NCBI GenBank assembly: GCA_017414535.1
Contig: JAFQMA010000005.1
Coordinates: 1 to 51,766, forward strand
Length of the DNA: 51,766 nt
Origin: Clostridia bacterium
GTDB lineage: Bacteria > Bacillota > Clostridia > Oscillospirales > SIG627
Direction of reading: 5' to 3'
The position numbers were made by a program, and so were the translations under genes. Shown here one piece after another: positions 30,257-37,198 of the stretch; position 1 is the first letter of the stretch, and each line of letters starts with the position of its first letter. The notes under the pieces are model-generated. The model searched no databases. It had not been told where the DNA came from and saw only the letters and a program-made list of their open reading frames with translations.

Positions 30257-31738
30257 ATGCCTGCATTTTGCACTCAGTGCGGCAAGCCCCTGCTTGCTGA
30301 CGCACGTTTTTGTACTCATTGCGGTAATCCCGTCCCCGCACCCAAGCCCGTAGCAGAGCCTGCGCCTGTGGCAGAGCCCGCCCCTGTGGTTGAGCCTGCG
30401 CCTGTAGCAGAGCCCGCCCCTGTGGTTGAGCCTGCGCCTGTAGCAGAGCCCGCCCCTGTGGTTGAGCCTGCGCCTGTGGTTGAGCCCGCGCCCGTGGCAG
30501 AGCCCGCCCCTGCGGCAGAGCCCGCGCCCGTGGCAGAACCTGCGCCTGTGGTTGAACCTGCACCTGTGGCAGAACCTGCCCCTGTGGCAGAGCCCGCCCC
30601 TGTGGTTGAACCTGCACCTGTGGCAGAACCTGCGCCTGTGGCAGAACCTGCGCCTGTGGCAGAGCCCGCCCCTGTGGCAGAGCCCGCCCCTGTGGTTGAG
30701 CCCGCCCCTGTGGCAGAGCCCGCGCCCGTGGCAGAGCCCGCGCCCGTGGCAGAACCTGCCCCGGTTGTTGAGCCTGCACCCGTGGCAGAGCCCGCACCCG
30801 TGACGGCTCCCGTTCCCCCTCAGCCTGCCCCTGCCAAGAAGGAGAAGAAAAAGAAGATCTCCGCCGGCATGCAGGTGCTCACCGTATTTCTTGCCATTCT
30901 GGCCTTCCTTTTCGGTTTTGCTTCCTTTGCGGTGGCAGATCTGTCTGAGGCCATCAGCGAGGACGGTCTGGAGGAATTTTTCGAAAAGACCCAGCTTTCC
31001 ACGCTGGATCTCTCCGCCTTTACCGGTAAGGAGGGGGATCTTGCCGAGGTCTTTGCCAAGGAGCTTGCCGCGGTGACGCAGGATAAGTACAAGCCCTCCC
31101 GCAAGGAGGTTGCCAAGTTCCTTGACCGCTCCACCTTCCCCGCCTTTATCACCGAGAAGGCAGGGGATCTGATCGAAGCCGTCACCGACGGTGAAAAGGC
31201 CGAGATCACCCAGGCGGACATTCTCAATCTGCTCAAGTCAAACGCCACGATCCTTCTGGAGGATACCGGTGTGAAGCTTTCCGATTCTTATTATGAAAAG
31301 CTGGCCAAGTGGTTCTACGAATCCGCCGGGCTGGAAAATCTCAACGCCGCCCAGCTGAGAAAGGCTCAGCCCTTGGTTTACTACGGCATTGCCATCGGTC
31401 TTTCCGAGGTCACTGCCATCGTTCTGGGCCTTTTGTCTTTGATTTTTGCTGCTTTGATCCTTCTGATCCATAAGAAGGCGCTCCTTTCCGGCATTGGCAA
31501 GCTCTCCGTGGTGTATCTGACCCTCGGCGGTCTTACCTCCCTTATGTGCTTTGTGGCCTTCCTTTTGGGACTTTTCCTCCACAACAACGTAATATTTGTT
31601 GTGCTTTCCGTGGTCCTGACGGAGGGTGCCGTAGCCGCTCTGGCCATCCTCGGCCTCGGTCTGGCACTTCTGATCACCTGGCTCGTCTGGCGTGCCATTC
31701 TCAAGGCGCAGGAGAAAAAAGCGGCTCTCGCCGTCTGA
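30257..31738 (+). CDS. zinc-ribbon membrane protein with a 25-unit AEPAPV repeat
   Basis: A 493-residue protein of unknown function. Residues 1-26 form a short zinc ribbon (C5-x2-C8, C19-x2-C22). Residues 33-182 are 25 tandem hexapeptides AEPAPV or VEPAPV, one ending in A. A Lys-rich stretch (KKEKKKK) leads to a membrane segment near 205-225. A soluble region of about 130 residues follows, and then about four C-terminal helices from IAIGLSEVTAIVLGLLSLIFAALILL to the end. The Pro-rich repeat should be an extended rod that holds the zinc ribbon away from the membrane. GAGG lies nine bases before the ATG. It has its own promoter and terminator. Confidence 0.75.
   Translation: MPAFCTQCGKPLLADARFCTHCGNPVPAPKPVAEPAPVAEPAPVVEPAPVAEPAPVVEPAPVAEPAPVVEPAPVVEPAPVAEPAPAAEPAPVAEPAPVVEPAPVAEPAPVAEPAPVVEPAPVAEPAPVAEPAPVAEPAPVAEPAPVVEPAPVAEPAPVAEPAPVAEPAPVVEPAPVAEPAPVTAPVPPQPAPAKKEKKKKISAGMQVLTVFLAILAFLFGFASFAVADLSEAISEDGLEEFFEKTQLSTLDLSAFTGKEGDLAEVFAKELAAVTQDKYKPSRKEVAKFLDRSTFPAFITEKAGDLIEAVTDGEKAEITQADILNLLKSNATILLEDTGVKLSDSYYEKLAKWFYESAGLENLNAAQLRKAQPLVYYGIAIGLSEVTAIVLGLLSLIFAALILLIHKKALLSGIGKLSVVYLTLGGLTSLMCFVAFLLGLFLHNNVIFVVLSVVLTEGAVAALAILGLGLALLITWLVWRAILKAQEKKAALAV
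30353..30802 (+). repeat. 18-bp tandem repeat coding for (A/V)EPAPV x25
   Basis: Exactly 450 bases, 25 in-frame copies of an 18-base unit that differ mainly at GCA/GTT (first codon) and third-codon positions. Silent variants such as CCTGCGCCT and CCCGCCCCT form patches, a sign of repeated local duplication. Copy number is likely to vary among strains. Confidence 0.9.
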
Positions 31739-31751
31739 CCCCCGCACCCCT

Positions 31752-31782
31752 GCCCAAGTACCTTCTCGGTGCTTGGGCTTTT
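31752..31782 (+). terminator. terminator of the proline-repeat gene
   Basis: GCCCAAGTACC pairs with GGTGCTTGGGC, followed by four Ts, 13 bases after the stop codon. Confidence 0.75.
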
Positions 31783-31802
31783 CTTATGCGGAAACACATG
31801 AG

Positions 31803-31831
31803 TTGACAAAAGAAAAAAGATTTGCTATAAT
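31803..31831 (+). promoter_or_regulatory. consensus sigma-A promoter of the CNNM leader
   Basis: TTGACA (31803-31808), 17-base spacer, TATAAT (31826-31831): a full-consensus promoter about 200 bases before the CNNM gene. Confidence 0.85.
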
Positions 31832-31870
31832 ACCGATTGAAATCAAACGAAGGAGATGATCGTAAACCAC

Positions 31871-31975
31871 ATGGACGCGGACAGTAACAGTATTTCTTTA
31901 GAGCCTCCCAGTCAGAAAATAAATACCGTCGTTCACATAAGAAGGCATCGCCTGTCCTATTATTTGCGGGGATAG
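31871..31975 (+). CDS. candidate leader peptide, 34 codons
   Basis: An ORF inside the CNNM leader. The first half is acidic and proline-containing (MDADSNSISLEPPSQ); the second half is basic (HIRRHRLSYYLRG). AAGGAGATGATC (31850-31861) is a near-complete match to the anti-Shine-Dalgarno sequence, but the spacing to ATG 31871 is long; an in-frame ATG at 31856 sits right on it. The ORF ends inside the terminator structure at 31930-32009, so translation could affect termination. E. coli MgtL (an acidic/Pro start then Arg-rich end) has a similar plan and senses Mg2+ through ribosome stability. Translation is not proved. Confidence 0.45.
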   Translation: MDADSNSISLEPPSQKINTVVHIRRHRLSYYLRG

Positions 31976-32009
31976 GGGATAGCTTTTTGTTTACGTGAAC
32001 GTTTTTTTT
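31930..32009 (+). terminator. leader terminator (attenuator) before the CNNM gene
   Basis: CGTTCAC (31930-31936) and GTGAACG (31995-32001) can pair and are followed by eight Ts (32002-32009). An inner imperfect stem around TCCTAT/ATAGGGGA (31955-31980) would close the large loop. It lies just 20 bases before the CNNM start codon, so read-through must be controlled. Confidence 0.6.
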
Positions 32010-32030
32010 ATTTTTGAGAAGGAGCATATA

Positions 32031-33356
32031 ATGAAACTCATATTTCCCTTAGTATTACAGGTCGTTCTTATTTTTTTAAACGCCGTCTTTGCCATGGCGG
32101 AGATCGCTGTCATCAGCGTGACGGATGCCAAGCTGCAAAAGCTTTCCGAGCAGGGCAATCGCAAGGCAAAAAGGCTTGCCCGCCTGAAGAGCCGCCCTGC
32201 AAAATTTCTTGCCACCATTCAGGTGGCCATTACCCTGGCGGGCTTTATGGGCTCCGCCTTTGCCGCCGATCATTTTGCCCCCTATGCCGTAAAGGGTCTG
32301 CAGACCTTCCTGCCCCTGTCCGAGGAGGCCCTGGAGGGTATTTCCGTAGTGCTCATCACTCTGTTGCTCTCCTATTTCTCTCTGATCTTCGGTGAGCTTG
32401 TCCCCAAGCGTGTGGCCATGAGAAAAAGCGAAAAGATCGCCCTCGGTCTTTCCGGTACGGTCTACGCCGTTTCCAAGTGCTTTGCCCCCATCGTGTGGCT
32501 GCTTACCGCCTCCACCAACGGCGTTCTGCGCCTGATGGGCATTGACCCCAATTCCGACGAGGAGGAGGTCAGCGAGGAGGATATCCGCATGATGGCCGAA
32601 ATGGGTGCCGAGCAGGGCATGATCGAGGCGGATGAAAGAGAGCTCATCGAAAACATTTTTGCCTTTGACGATCTGAGCGTGGGCGAGCTTTCCACCCACC
32701 GCACGGACGTGACCCTTCTTTGGATGGAGGAAAGCGAGGAGGAATGGGAAAAGACCATTCGCGAAAGCCGCTTCTCCGTCTACCCCATTTGCGAAGGCAG
32801 TATCGATAACGTGGTGGGTGTGCTGGACAGCAAGGATTATTTCCGCCTGCCCGCCCGCGACCGAAAAACGGTGATGGAAAAGGCGGTGCGCACCCCCTAT
32901 TTCGTACCCGAGGGGGCTCCTGCGGATATCACCTTCCGCAATATGAAGAAAAAGCGAGAAAGCTTTGCCATCGTGCTGGATGAATACGCCGGCTTCAAGG
33001 GAGTTATCACCATCAAGGATCTGATCGAGTGTATTGTGGGTGAGATCCTGCAGGGAGACGAGGCCTCTCAGGAGGAGGAGCTCCAGCAGGTGGATAGGTA
33101 CACCTGGCGTGTCAACGGCAACGTTTCCCTTGCCGTCATGGGCAAGGCGCTGGATCTGGAATTTCCCGATGAATACGATACCTTCAGCGGTCTGGTGCTC
33201 AGTCTCTACGGCTCTATTCCCGACGACGGTGCCACCTTCACCGTGGAGTGGGAGGGCATCACCGTCTCCGTCAGCGACGTGAAGGAGCATCAGGTGTGCC
33301 GCGCCACCGTTACTCTGCCCGTGCCTGAAAAGGATGAGGATGAGGACGAAGAATAA
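32031..33356 (+). CDS. CNNM/CorC-HlyC family transporter
   Basis: A 441-residue membrane protein. The N-terminal DUF21/CNNM domain (about 1-190) has four hydrophobic segments, beginning LIFPLVLQVVLIFLNAVFAMAEIAVISV. A CBS pair follows (about 215-330; FSVYPICEGSIDNVVGVL, then FAIVLDEYAGFKGVITIKDLIE). The C-terminal CorC_HlyC domain runs from about 350 (RYTWRVNGNVSLAVMG). Relatives such as MpfA of Staphylococcus and YhdP-type proteins export Mg2+ or protect against excess divalent cations. GAAGGAG lies upstream of the ATG; an in-frame ATG at 31995 falls in the terminator. Expression is apparently controlled by the leader described above. Confidence 0.88.
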   Translation: MKLIFPLVLQVVLIFLNAVFAMAEIAVISVTDAKLQKLSEQGNRKAKRLARLKSRPAKFLATIQVAITLAGFMGSAFAADHFAPYAVKGLQTFLPLSEEALEGISVVLITLLLSYFSLIFGELVPKRVAMRKSEKIALGLSGTVYAVSKCFAPIVWLLTASTNGVLRLMGIDPNSDEEEVSEEDIRMMAEMGAEQGMIEADERELIENIFAFDDLSVGELSTHRTDVTLLWMEESEEEWEKTIRESRFSVYPICEGSIDNVVGVLDSKDYFRLPARDRKTVMEKAVRTPYFVPEGAPADITFRNMKKKRESFAIVLDEYAGFKGVITIKDLIECIVGEILQGDEASQEEELQQVDRYTWRVNGNVSLAVMGKALDLEFPDEYDTFSGLVLSLYGSIPDDGATFTVEWEGITVSVSDVKEHQVCRATVTLPVPEKDEDEDEE

Positions 33357-33361
33357 AACGA

Positions 33362-33392
33362 AAAATTCCCCGAGGATTCCGGGAATTTTTTT
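33362..33392 (+). terminator. terminator of the CNNM gene
   Basis: AAAATTCCC/GGGAATTTT arms, ten-base loop, seven-T run. Confidence 0.75.
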
Positions 33393-33453
33393 GTTCCGAA
33401 AGAGAGGCTTGCCGCATAGGATATAGTATCTTTTAAGCAAAAGGAGAACAAAG

Positions 33454-33708
33454 ATGGAACTTGACCGCAAGCTGCTCTCCCGCATCGGAGAGCTGGATAA
33501 CGATACCCTGGCCGATACCATTGGGCGCATTGCCGCAGGCTTCGGCATCGACCCCGCTCTGGCAAGCGTGTATCTGGGAGATATGGACAAGATCAAGCGC
33601 AGTGTCACGGAGCTGACGCAGGAGGATTTCGACCGTATCACCGCCGCACTGGGAGAGGAGGAAACGGAAAAGCTCGTGGGGCGCATTCGCGCTGAGGTGC
33701 AATCCTGA
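33454..33708 (+). CDS. small protein of unknown function, 84 aa
   Basis: A soluble, helix-rich, acidic protein (MELDRKLLSRIGELD at the start, ending LVGRIRAEVQS) with no cysteine and no membrane segment. I recognise no family. AAAGGAG lies eight bases before the ATG. It overlaps the next ORF by one base (the stop TGATG), and a third small gene follows, so the three form an operon. The repeated pattern of small helical proteins followed by a hydrophobic-tailed protein is found in Clostridia, but no function is known to me. Confidence 0.7.
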   Translation: MELDRKLLSRIGELDNDTLADTIGRIAAGFGIDPALASVYLGDMDKIKRSVTELTQEDFDRITAALGEEETEKLVGRIRAEVQS

Positions 33709-34082
33709 TGGATTCTCTGTCCGATAAGCTATCCTCCGTGCTTTCCGATCCGGAAAGCATGGCGAAGATCGCCTCTCTTGCCAAAAGCTTTGCCGCCTCC
33801 CAGAAAAATAAGGAGGAAAAGGCGGAATTTGAAGCAAAAAGAGAAAGCGCCCTGTCCGGTGTTCCCGCTCCACCCGGGGAGGAGAATCCCTTTCGGGATC
33901 TCCTACGGGTGCCTGCCATTCAAAAGGCGCTGCAAATGCTGGGAGACGGCAGTCGCGAGCGCATCGCCCTTCTTTCCGCCATGCGCCCCTTCGTGCGGGA
34001 GGAAAAGCGGGAGAAGCTGGATCATATCATCAGCACTATGAAAATGCTGGATATCATTTCCTCGGCACAAAAGCTCATTTGA
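33708..34082 (+). CDS. small helical protein of unknown function, 124 aa
   Basis: Begins MDSLSDKLSSVLSDPESMAK, then a Lys/Glu-rich helix, a Pro-rich hinge (SGVPAPPGEENPF) and a C-terminal helical part with REKLDHIISTMKMLDI. All of it looks soluble. The start codon overlaps the stop of the 84-residue protein gene (TGATG), so translation is coupled. The phrase LSDPESMAKI is typical of small clostridial proteins annotated only as hypothetical. It probably works with its two neighbours. Confidence 0.7.
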   Translation: MDSLSDKLSSVLSDPESMAKIASLAKSFAASQKNKEEKAEFEAKRESALSGVPAPPGEENPFRDLLRVPAIQKALQMLGDGSRERIALLSAMRPFVREEKREKLDHIISTMKMLDIISSAQKLI

Positions 34083-34093
34083 AGGAGGACGCC

Positions 34094-34369
34094 ATGTATC
34101 AAGGAATGCTCCGCCCCGTCTTCCGTCCCGACGGCGGTACCATGCACCACCAAAAGGAGCGGGAGGAACTGCTCTCCCGTCTGCGGGAAGGTGCCGAGGA
34201 AAAGGAGGAAAAAAGAAAAGAGAAGGAGCCGCACAGTCTTTCTGCTCTGCTGGAGCTGGTCTCTCCCGAGGATTCCGCGCTCATTGCTCTGATCGTTTTT
34301 CTTCTCTGCGACAATACCAATAACGACGTGGTGCTCCTTGGTATTCTGCTCTACATTCTCTTAACGTAA
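34094..34369 (+). CDS. small protein with hydrophobic C-terminus, 91 aa
   Basis: The N-terminal half is charged (KEREELLSRLREGAEEKEEKRKEK) and probably a coiled helix. The C-terminal half has two hydrophobic stretches, SALIALIVFLLCD and NDVVLLGILLYILLT, separated by a short polar turn NTNN, which looks like a membrane hairpin. The start at 34094 has GGAGG five bases upstream. It is the third gene of the small-gene operon; a strong terminator follows. It may anchor the two soluble partners to the membrane. Confidence 0.7.
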   Translation: MYQGMLRPVFRPDGGTMHHQKEREELLSRLREGAEEKEEKRKEKEPHSLSALLELVSPEDSALIALIVFLLCDNTNNDVVLLGILLYILLT

Positions 34370-34395
34370 AAAAGACCGCTGAGGCGGTCTTTTTT
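34368..34395. terminator. bidirectional terminator
   Basis: AAAAAAGACCGC, loop TGAG, and the exact complement. It ends the small-gene operon on the plus strand and trpS on the minus strand. Confidence 0.9.
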
Positions 34396-34399
34396 GATC

Positions 34400-35407
34400 T
34401 TATTTTCCCTGATAGAAGCCCACCTTGCGATAGACCTTGGAAACAGTCTTGCGGGCAATGTAGGAGGCTTTTTCGGTGCCCTCGCGGAGAATACCGTCCA
34501 GATAGCCCTTGTCCTTGGTCAGACGGGCAAATTCCGCTTGCAGTCCGCTGAGCGCGTCGGCACAGACCTCGCCCACAGCCACCTTGAAATCGCCGTAGCC
34601 CTTGCCCTCAAATTCCCGCTCGGTCTCCTCGCTTGTCTTACCCGTCAGACAGGAGTAGATATTGACCAGATTGTAAATGCCGGGACGGGTGGGATCGGCG
34701 GCCACTCTGGCTTCGGAATCGGTGACGGCGCGCTTGAATTTGCGAATGATGTCGTCCTTCTTGTCCAGCATGAAAATGGAAGCGTTTACGTTGGGGTCGG
34801 ATTTGGACATTTTTCTCTCGGGCTCTGCCAAAGACATGATGCGGGCGCTGGACTTGAGAATATACGCCTCGGGCACGGTAAAGGTGGGGGAGTAGGCACC
34901 GTTGAAGCGCTGTGCAATGTCACGGGCCAATTCGATGTGCTGCTTCTGGTCACTGCCCACGGGCACCAGATCTGCCTGATAGAGCAGAATATCGGCGGCC
35001 ATGAGAACGGGATAGGTGAAGAGGCCTGCGTTGATATTGTCCGCGTGCTTCTGGCTTTTATCCTTAAACTGCGTCATGCGGCTCAGCTCGCCGAACATGG
35101 TGTTACAGCCCAAGACCCAGGAAAGCTGGGTGTGCTCCGGCACGTGGCTTTGCAAAAAGAAGGTGGCCTTTTGGGGGTCGATGCCGCTGGCAAGGTAGAG
35201 GGCCAGGGTGTCAAGACTTTTCTTTCTCAGCTCCGCGGGCTCCTGACGGACGGTAATGGCGTGCAGGTCTGCCACGCAGTAGATGCATTCAAATTCGTCC
35301 TGCAGATCGGCCCAGTTCTTCAGCGCACCCAGGTAGTTTCCCAGGGTGAGATTGCCGGAGGGCTGAACTGCGGAGAAAATTCTTTTTCTGGTTTCGGTTT
35401 GTTCCAT
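34400..35407 (-). CDS. trpS: tryptophanyl-tRNA synthetase
   Basis: A 335-residue class I aminoacyl-tRNA synthetase that charges tRNA-Trp. The HIGH-type motif appears in QPSGNLTLGNYLGA, and the KMSKS loop is ERKMSKSDPN. The tryptophan pocket region includes GCNTMFGELSRMTQFKDK and YPVLMAADILLYQADLVPVG. ATG at 35407 has GAAAGG seven bases upstream; the in-frame ATG at 35422 lies before that site. A promoter overlaps the 3' end of the upstream GH2 gene. The short leader leaves no room for a T-box. Confidence 0.95.
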   Translation of the reverse strand: MEQTETRKRIFSAVQPSGNLTLGNYLGALKNWADLQDEFECIYCVADLHAITVRQEPAELRKKSLDTLALYLASGIDPQKATFFLQSHVPEHTQLSWVLGCNTMFGELSRMTQFKDKSQKHADNINAGLFTYPVLMAADILLYQADLVPVGSDQKQHIELARDIAQRFNGAYSPTFTVPEAYILKSSARIMSLAEPERKMSKSDPNVNASIFMLDKKDDIIRKFKRAVTDSEARVAADPTRPGIYNLVNIYSCLTGKTSEETEREFEGKGYGDFKVAVGEVCADALSGLQAEFARLTKDKGYLDGILREGTEKASYIARKTVSKVYRKVGFYQGK

Positions 35408-35446
35408 TGTCGTTCCTTTCAAGGGGGTCTTGCCCCGATCCTCCTT

Positions 35447-35475
35447 ATGATAGCACAGGGCGCGTTATTTTTCAA
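35447..35475 (-). promoter_or_regulatory. sigma-A-type promoter of trpS
   Basis: On the minus strand: -35 TTGAAA (35470-35475), 17-base spacer, -10 TATCAT (35447-35452). The -35 box lies in the last codons of the GH2 gene. Confidence 0.6.
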
Positions 35476-37198
35476 GCCCTGCGGAGGGGAATTTTTCCGT
35501 GAAGGCCGCCTGCAGCTCCTCTGCCAAGGCCTGCATGGCCTTCTCCTCCACCTTGACTGCCTTGCGGTCGTAGGTGAGAAGGCCGTTGGTCTCGTCCTCC
35601 ACGTCGGAAAGCTGGGTCAGCACCGTACAGCAAAGGCCGCTCCGCCCGATCTCGGGCAGGATCTCCTCACGGTAAAGGGTCTCCAGCGCCCGGCGGAAGT
35701 CCTCCGCTTTTTCAAAGAAGCGGTAGCCGTAGGTGCGCTTGGGATTAAAGCTGTGCTCGGCAAGCTTTAAGGAATAGCCGCCGAATTCCGAGAGCACCGT
35801 GGGTCTGTCTGCACGATGGGGGAGACGAACGGGCTTGAAATACACGTGGTGGCTCTCTACGTCGCTTTCCTTCTCAAAGAACCAGCCGGAGGTGGTATCG
35901 TACAGACGGGAGGGGTCCTTCGCCTTCAGTCGGCGGTAAGCACCGTCCCCGTCAAACTGACCCCAGCCCTCGTTGAAGATGGTGTAGCAGACCACGCTCG
36001 GGTGGTGGAACAGAGCCTCCTGAATGCCCTCTGCCACGGCGAAAAAGGCCTCGCGAGTTGCCTTTTTCACCCGATGGCGCACCCCGCGCTTGAGGCCGAG
36101 GGTGGGCAGTACCGTATCCAGCAGGAAGGAATAGGGGCCTGCGTTGATCATGTCCTGAAGCACGGCAACGCCGTGCAGATCGCAGTAGTAATAAAAAAGC
36201 TCGGGCTCCAGCTTTATGTGCTTGCGGAGCATGTTGAAGCCCAGGGCGCGACAGCGCAAAACGTCCTCCTCAAAGCCGCGGGGGGAGGCGGGCAGAAAAA
36301 TGCCGTCGGGGAAATATCCCTGATCCAGCAGACCGTGAAAGAAGGTGGGCCTTCCGTTGAGGCAAAGAACGCTCTGTCCGCCCACTTCCTTGGTTTCCAT
36401 CGTGCGGAAGGCAAAATAGCTTTCCACCCGATCCTCTCCCGCCAGCACCGTAAATCGGTACAGGAAGGGATCCTCGGGGCACCAGAAGCGCGGCTCGGGC
36501 AGGGTCAGAGTAAAGGAATCTCCCTCGAAGCGGTATTCCAGCGCCTCGCCTGCCTTCTGCAAGATCAGCGTCTTTTGCGCCCCACCTCCTTGAAAACGAA
36601 AGGTCACGCGGTTCGCCTCGGTTTCGCAACGGATCCTTTCAATGTAGTTTTGGGGCACGGCCTCCATCCACACCGTCTGCCAGATGCCGCTGACGGGCGT
36701 GTACCACATGCCGCCTCGCTTTTTTCTTTGCTTGCCCCAGGGCAGGGAGGTGTCACCCTTGTTCCAGACCGTGACGGTGAGGATGTTTTCGCCCTCCTGC
36801 AGGAGATGGGTGATCTCAAAGCTTGCGGGCAGATAAGGCAGGGGGATCTCCCCCACGCGCTCCCCGTTCAGCAGAACGGTAGCGGGACCGTCCACCGCGC
36901 CGAAGTGTAGGAGTACCCGCTGTCCCTTGTAGGCGCGGGGCGGAGTGAATTTGCGCTCGTAGCAAAGCACGTCTCCCGAACGGGGCGCAAAGCTTGCGCC
37001 GCTCAGGCGGCTTTCCGGCGGAAAGGGTACGGTGCATTTTCCGCAAAAGACCTCCTTCGTGCCGCGGGAGACGGCCAGGCGCCACGCACCGTTCAAATTA
37101 AACCAGGCCGCTCTCTTGAGTGAGGGGCGGGGATATTCGTTCCAAGGAAGCTTGTTTCGTCTCAGGTCCTTTTCGTAAGGGGTTCGAAGCTCTGTCAT
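35465..37198 (-). CDS. glycoside hydrolase family 2 protein
   Basis: A 577-residue GH2 enzyme without signal peptide, so cytosolic. The jelly-roll sugar-binding domain (about 1-180; WFNLNGAWRLAVS, and SGIWQTVWME) and an immunoglobulin-like domain precede the TIM barrel (about 285-560). The general acid/base is the Glu of IFNEGWGQFD, and the nucleophile is probably the Glu of PTVLSEFGGYS. At 577 residues it is near the size of beta-glucuronidases and well below LacZ. The exact sugar is unknown. Its ATG overlaps the stop of the MFS transporter gene (37195-37198), which suggests that this transporter brings in its substrate. Confidence 0.88.
   Translation of the reverse strand: MTELRTPYEKDLRRNKLPWNEYPRPSLKRAAWFNLNGAWRLAVSRGTKEVFCGKCTVPFPPESRLSGASFAPRSGDVLCYERKFTPPRAYKGQRVLLHFGAVDGPATVLLNGERVGEIPLPYLPASFEITHLLQEGENILTVTVWNKGDTSLPWGKQRKKRGGMWYTPVSGIWQTVWMEAVPQNYIERIRCETEANRVTFRFQGGGAQKTLILQKAGEALEYRFEGDSFTLTLPEPRFWCPEDPFLYRFTVLAGEDRVESYFAFRTMETKEVGGQSVLCLNGRPTFFHGLLDQGYFPDGIFLPASPRGFEEDVLRCRALGFNMLRKHIKLEPELFYYYCDLHGVAVLQDMINAGPYSFLLDTVLPTLGLKRGVRHRVKKATREAFFAVAEGIQEALFHHPSVVCYTIFNEGWGQFDGDGAYRRLKAKDPSRLYDTTSGWFFEKESDVESHHVYFKPVRLPHRADRPTVLSEFGGYSLKLAEHSFNPKRTYGYRFFEKAEDFRRALETLYREEILPEIGRSGLCCTVLTQLSDVEDETNGLLTYDRKAVKVEEKAMQALAEELQAAFTEKFPSAGLEK

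Noticed and set aside
30183..30797. 204-codon minus-strand ORF of Ala/Leu/Pro/Gln/Arg repeats
   Set aside because: It is the complement of the 18-bp repeat that encodes AEPAPV in the real gene.
30353..30802. CRISPR-like regular repeats
   Set aside because: The units are contiguous, 18 bases, in frame and without spacers; they code for a protein repeat.
31838..32010. M-box or yybP-ykoY riboswitch upstream of the CNNM gene
   Set aside because: The leader ends in a terminator, but I could not place the conserved cores of either class. A leader-peptide attenuator fits better. A covariance-model search would decide.
35408..35464. T-box leader for trpS
   Set aside because: Fewer than 60 bases separate the promoter region from the start codon, too short for a T-box, and no AGGGUGGNACCGCG-like motif is present.
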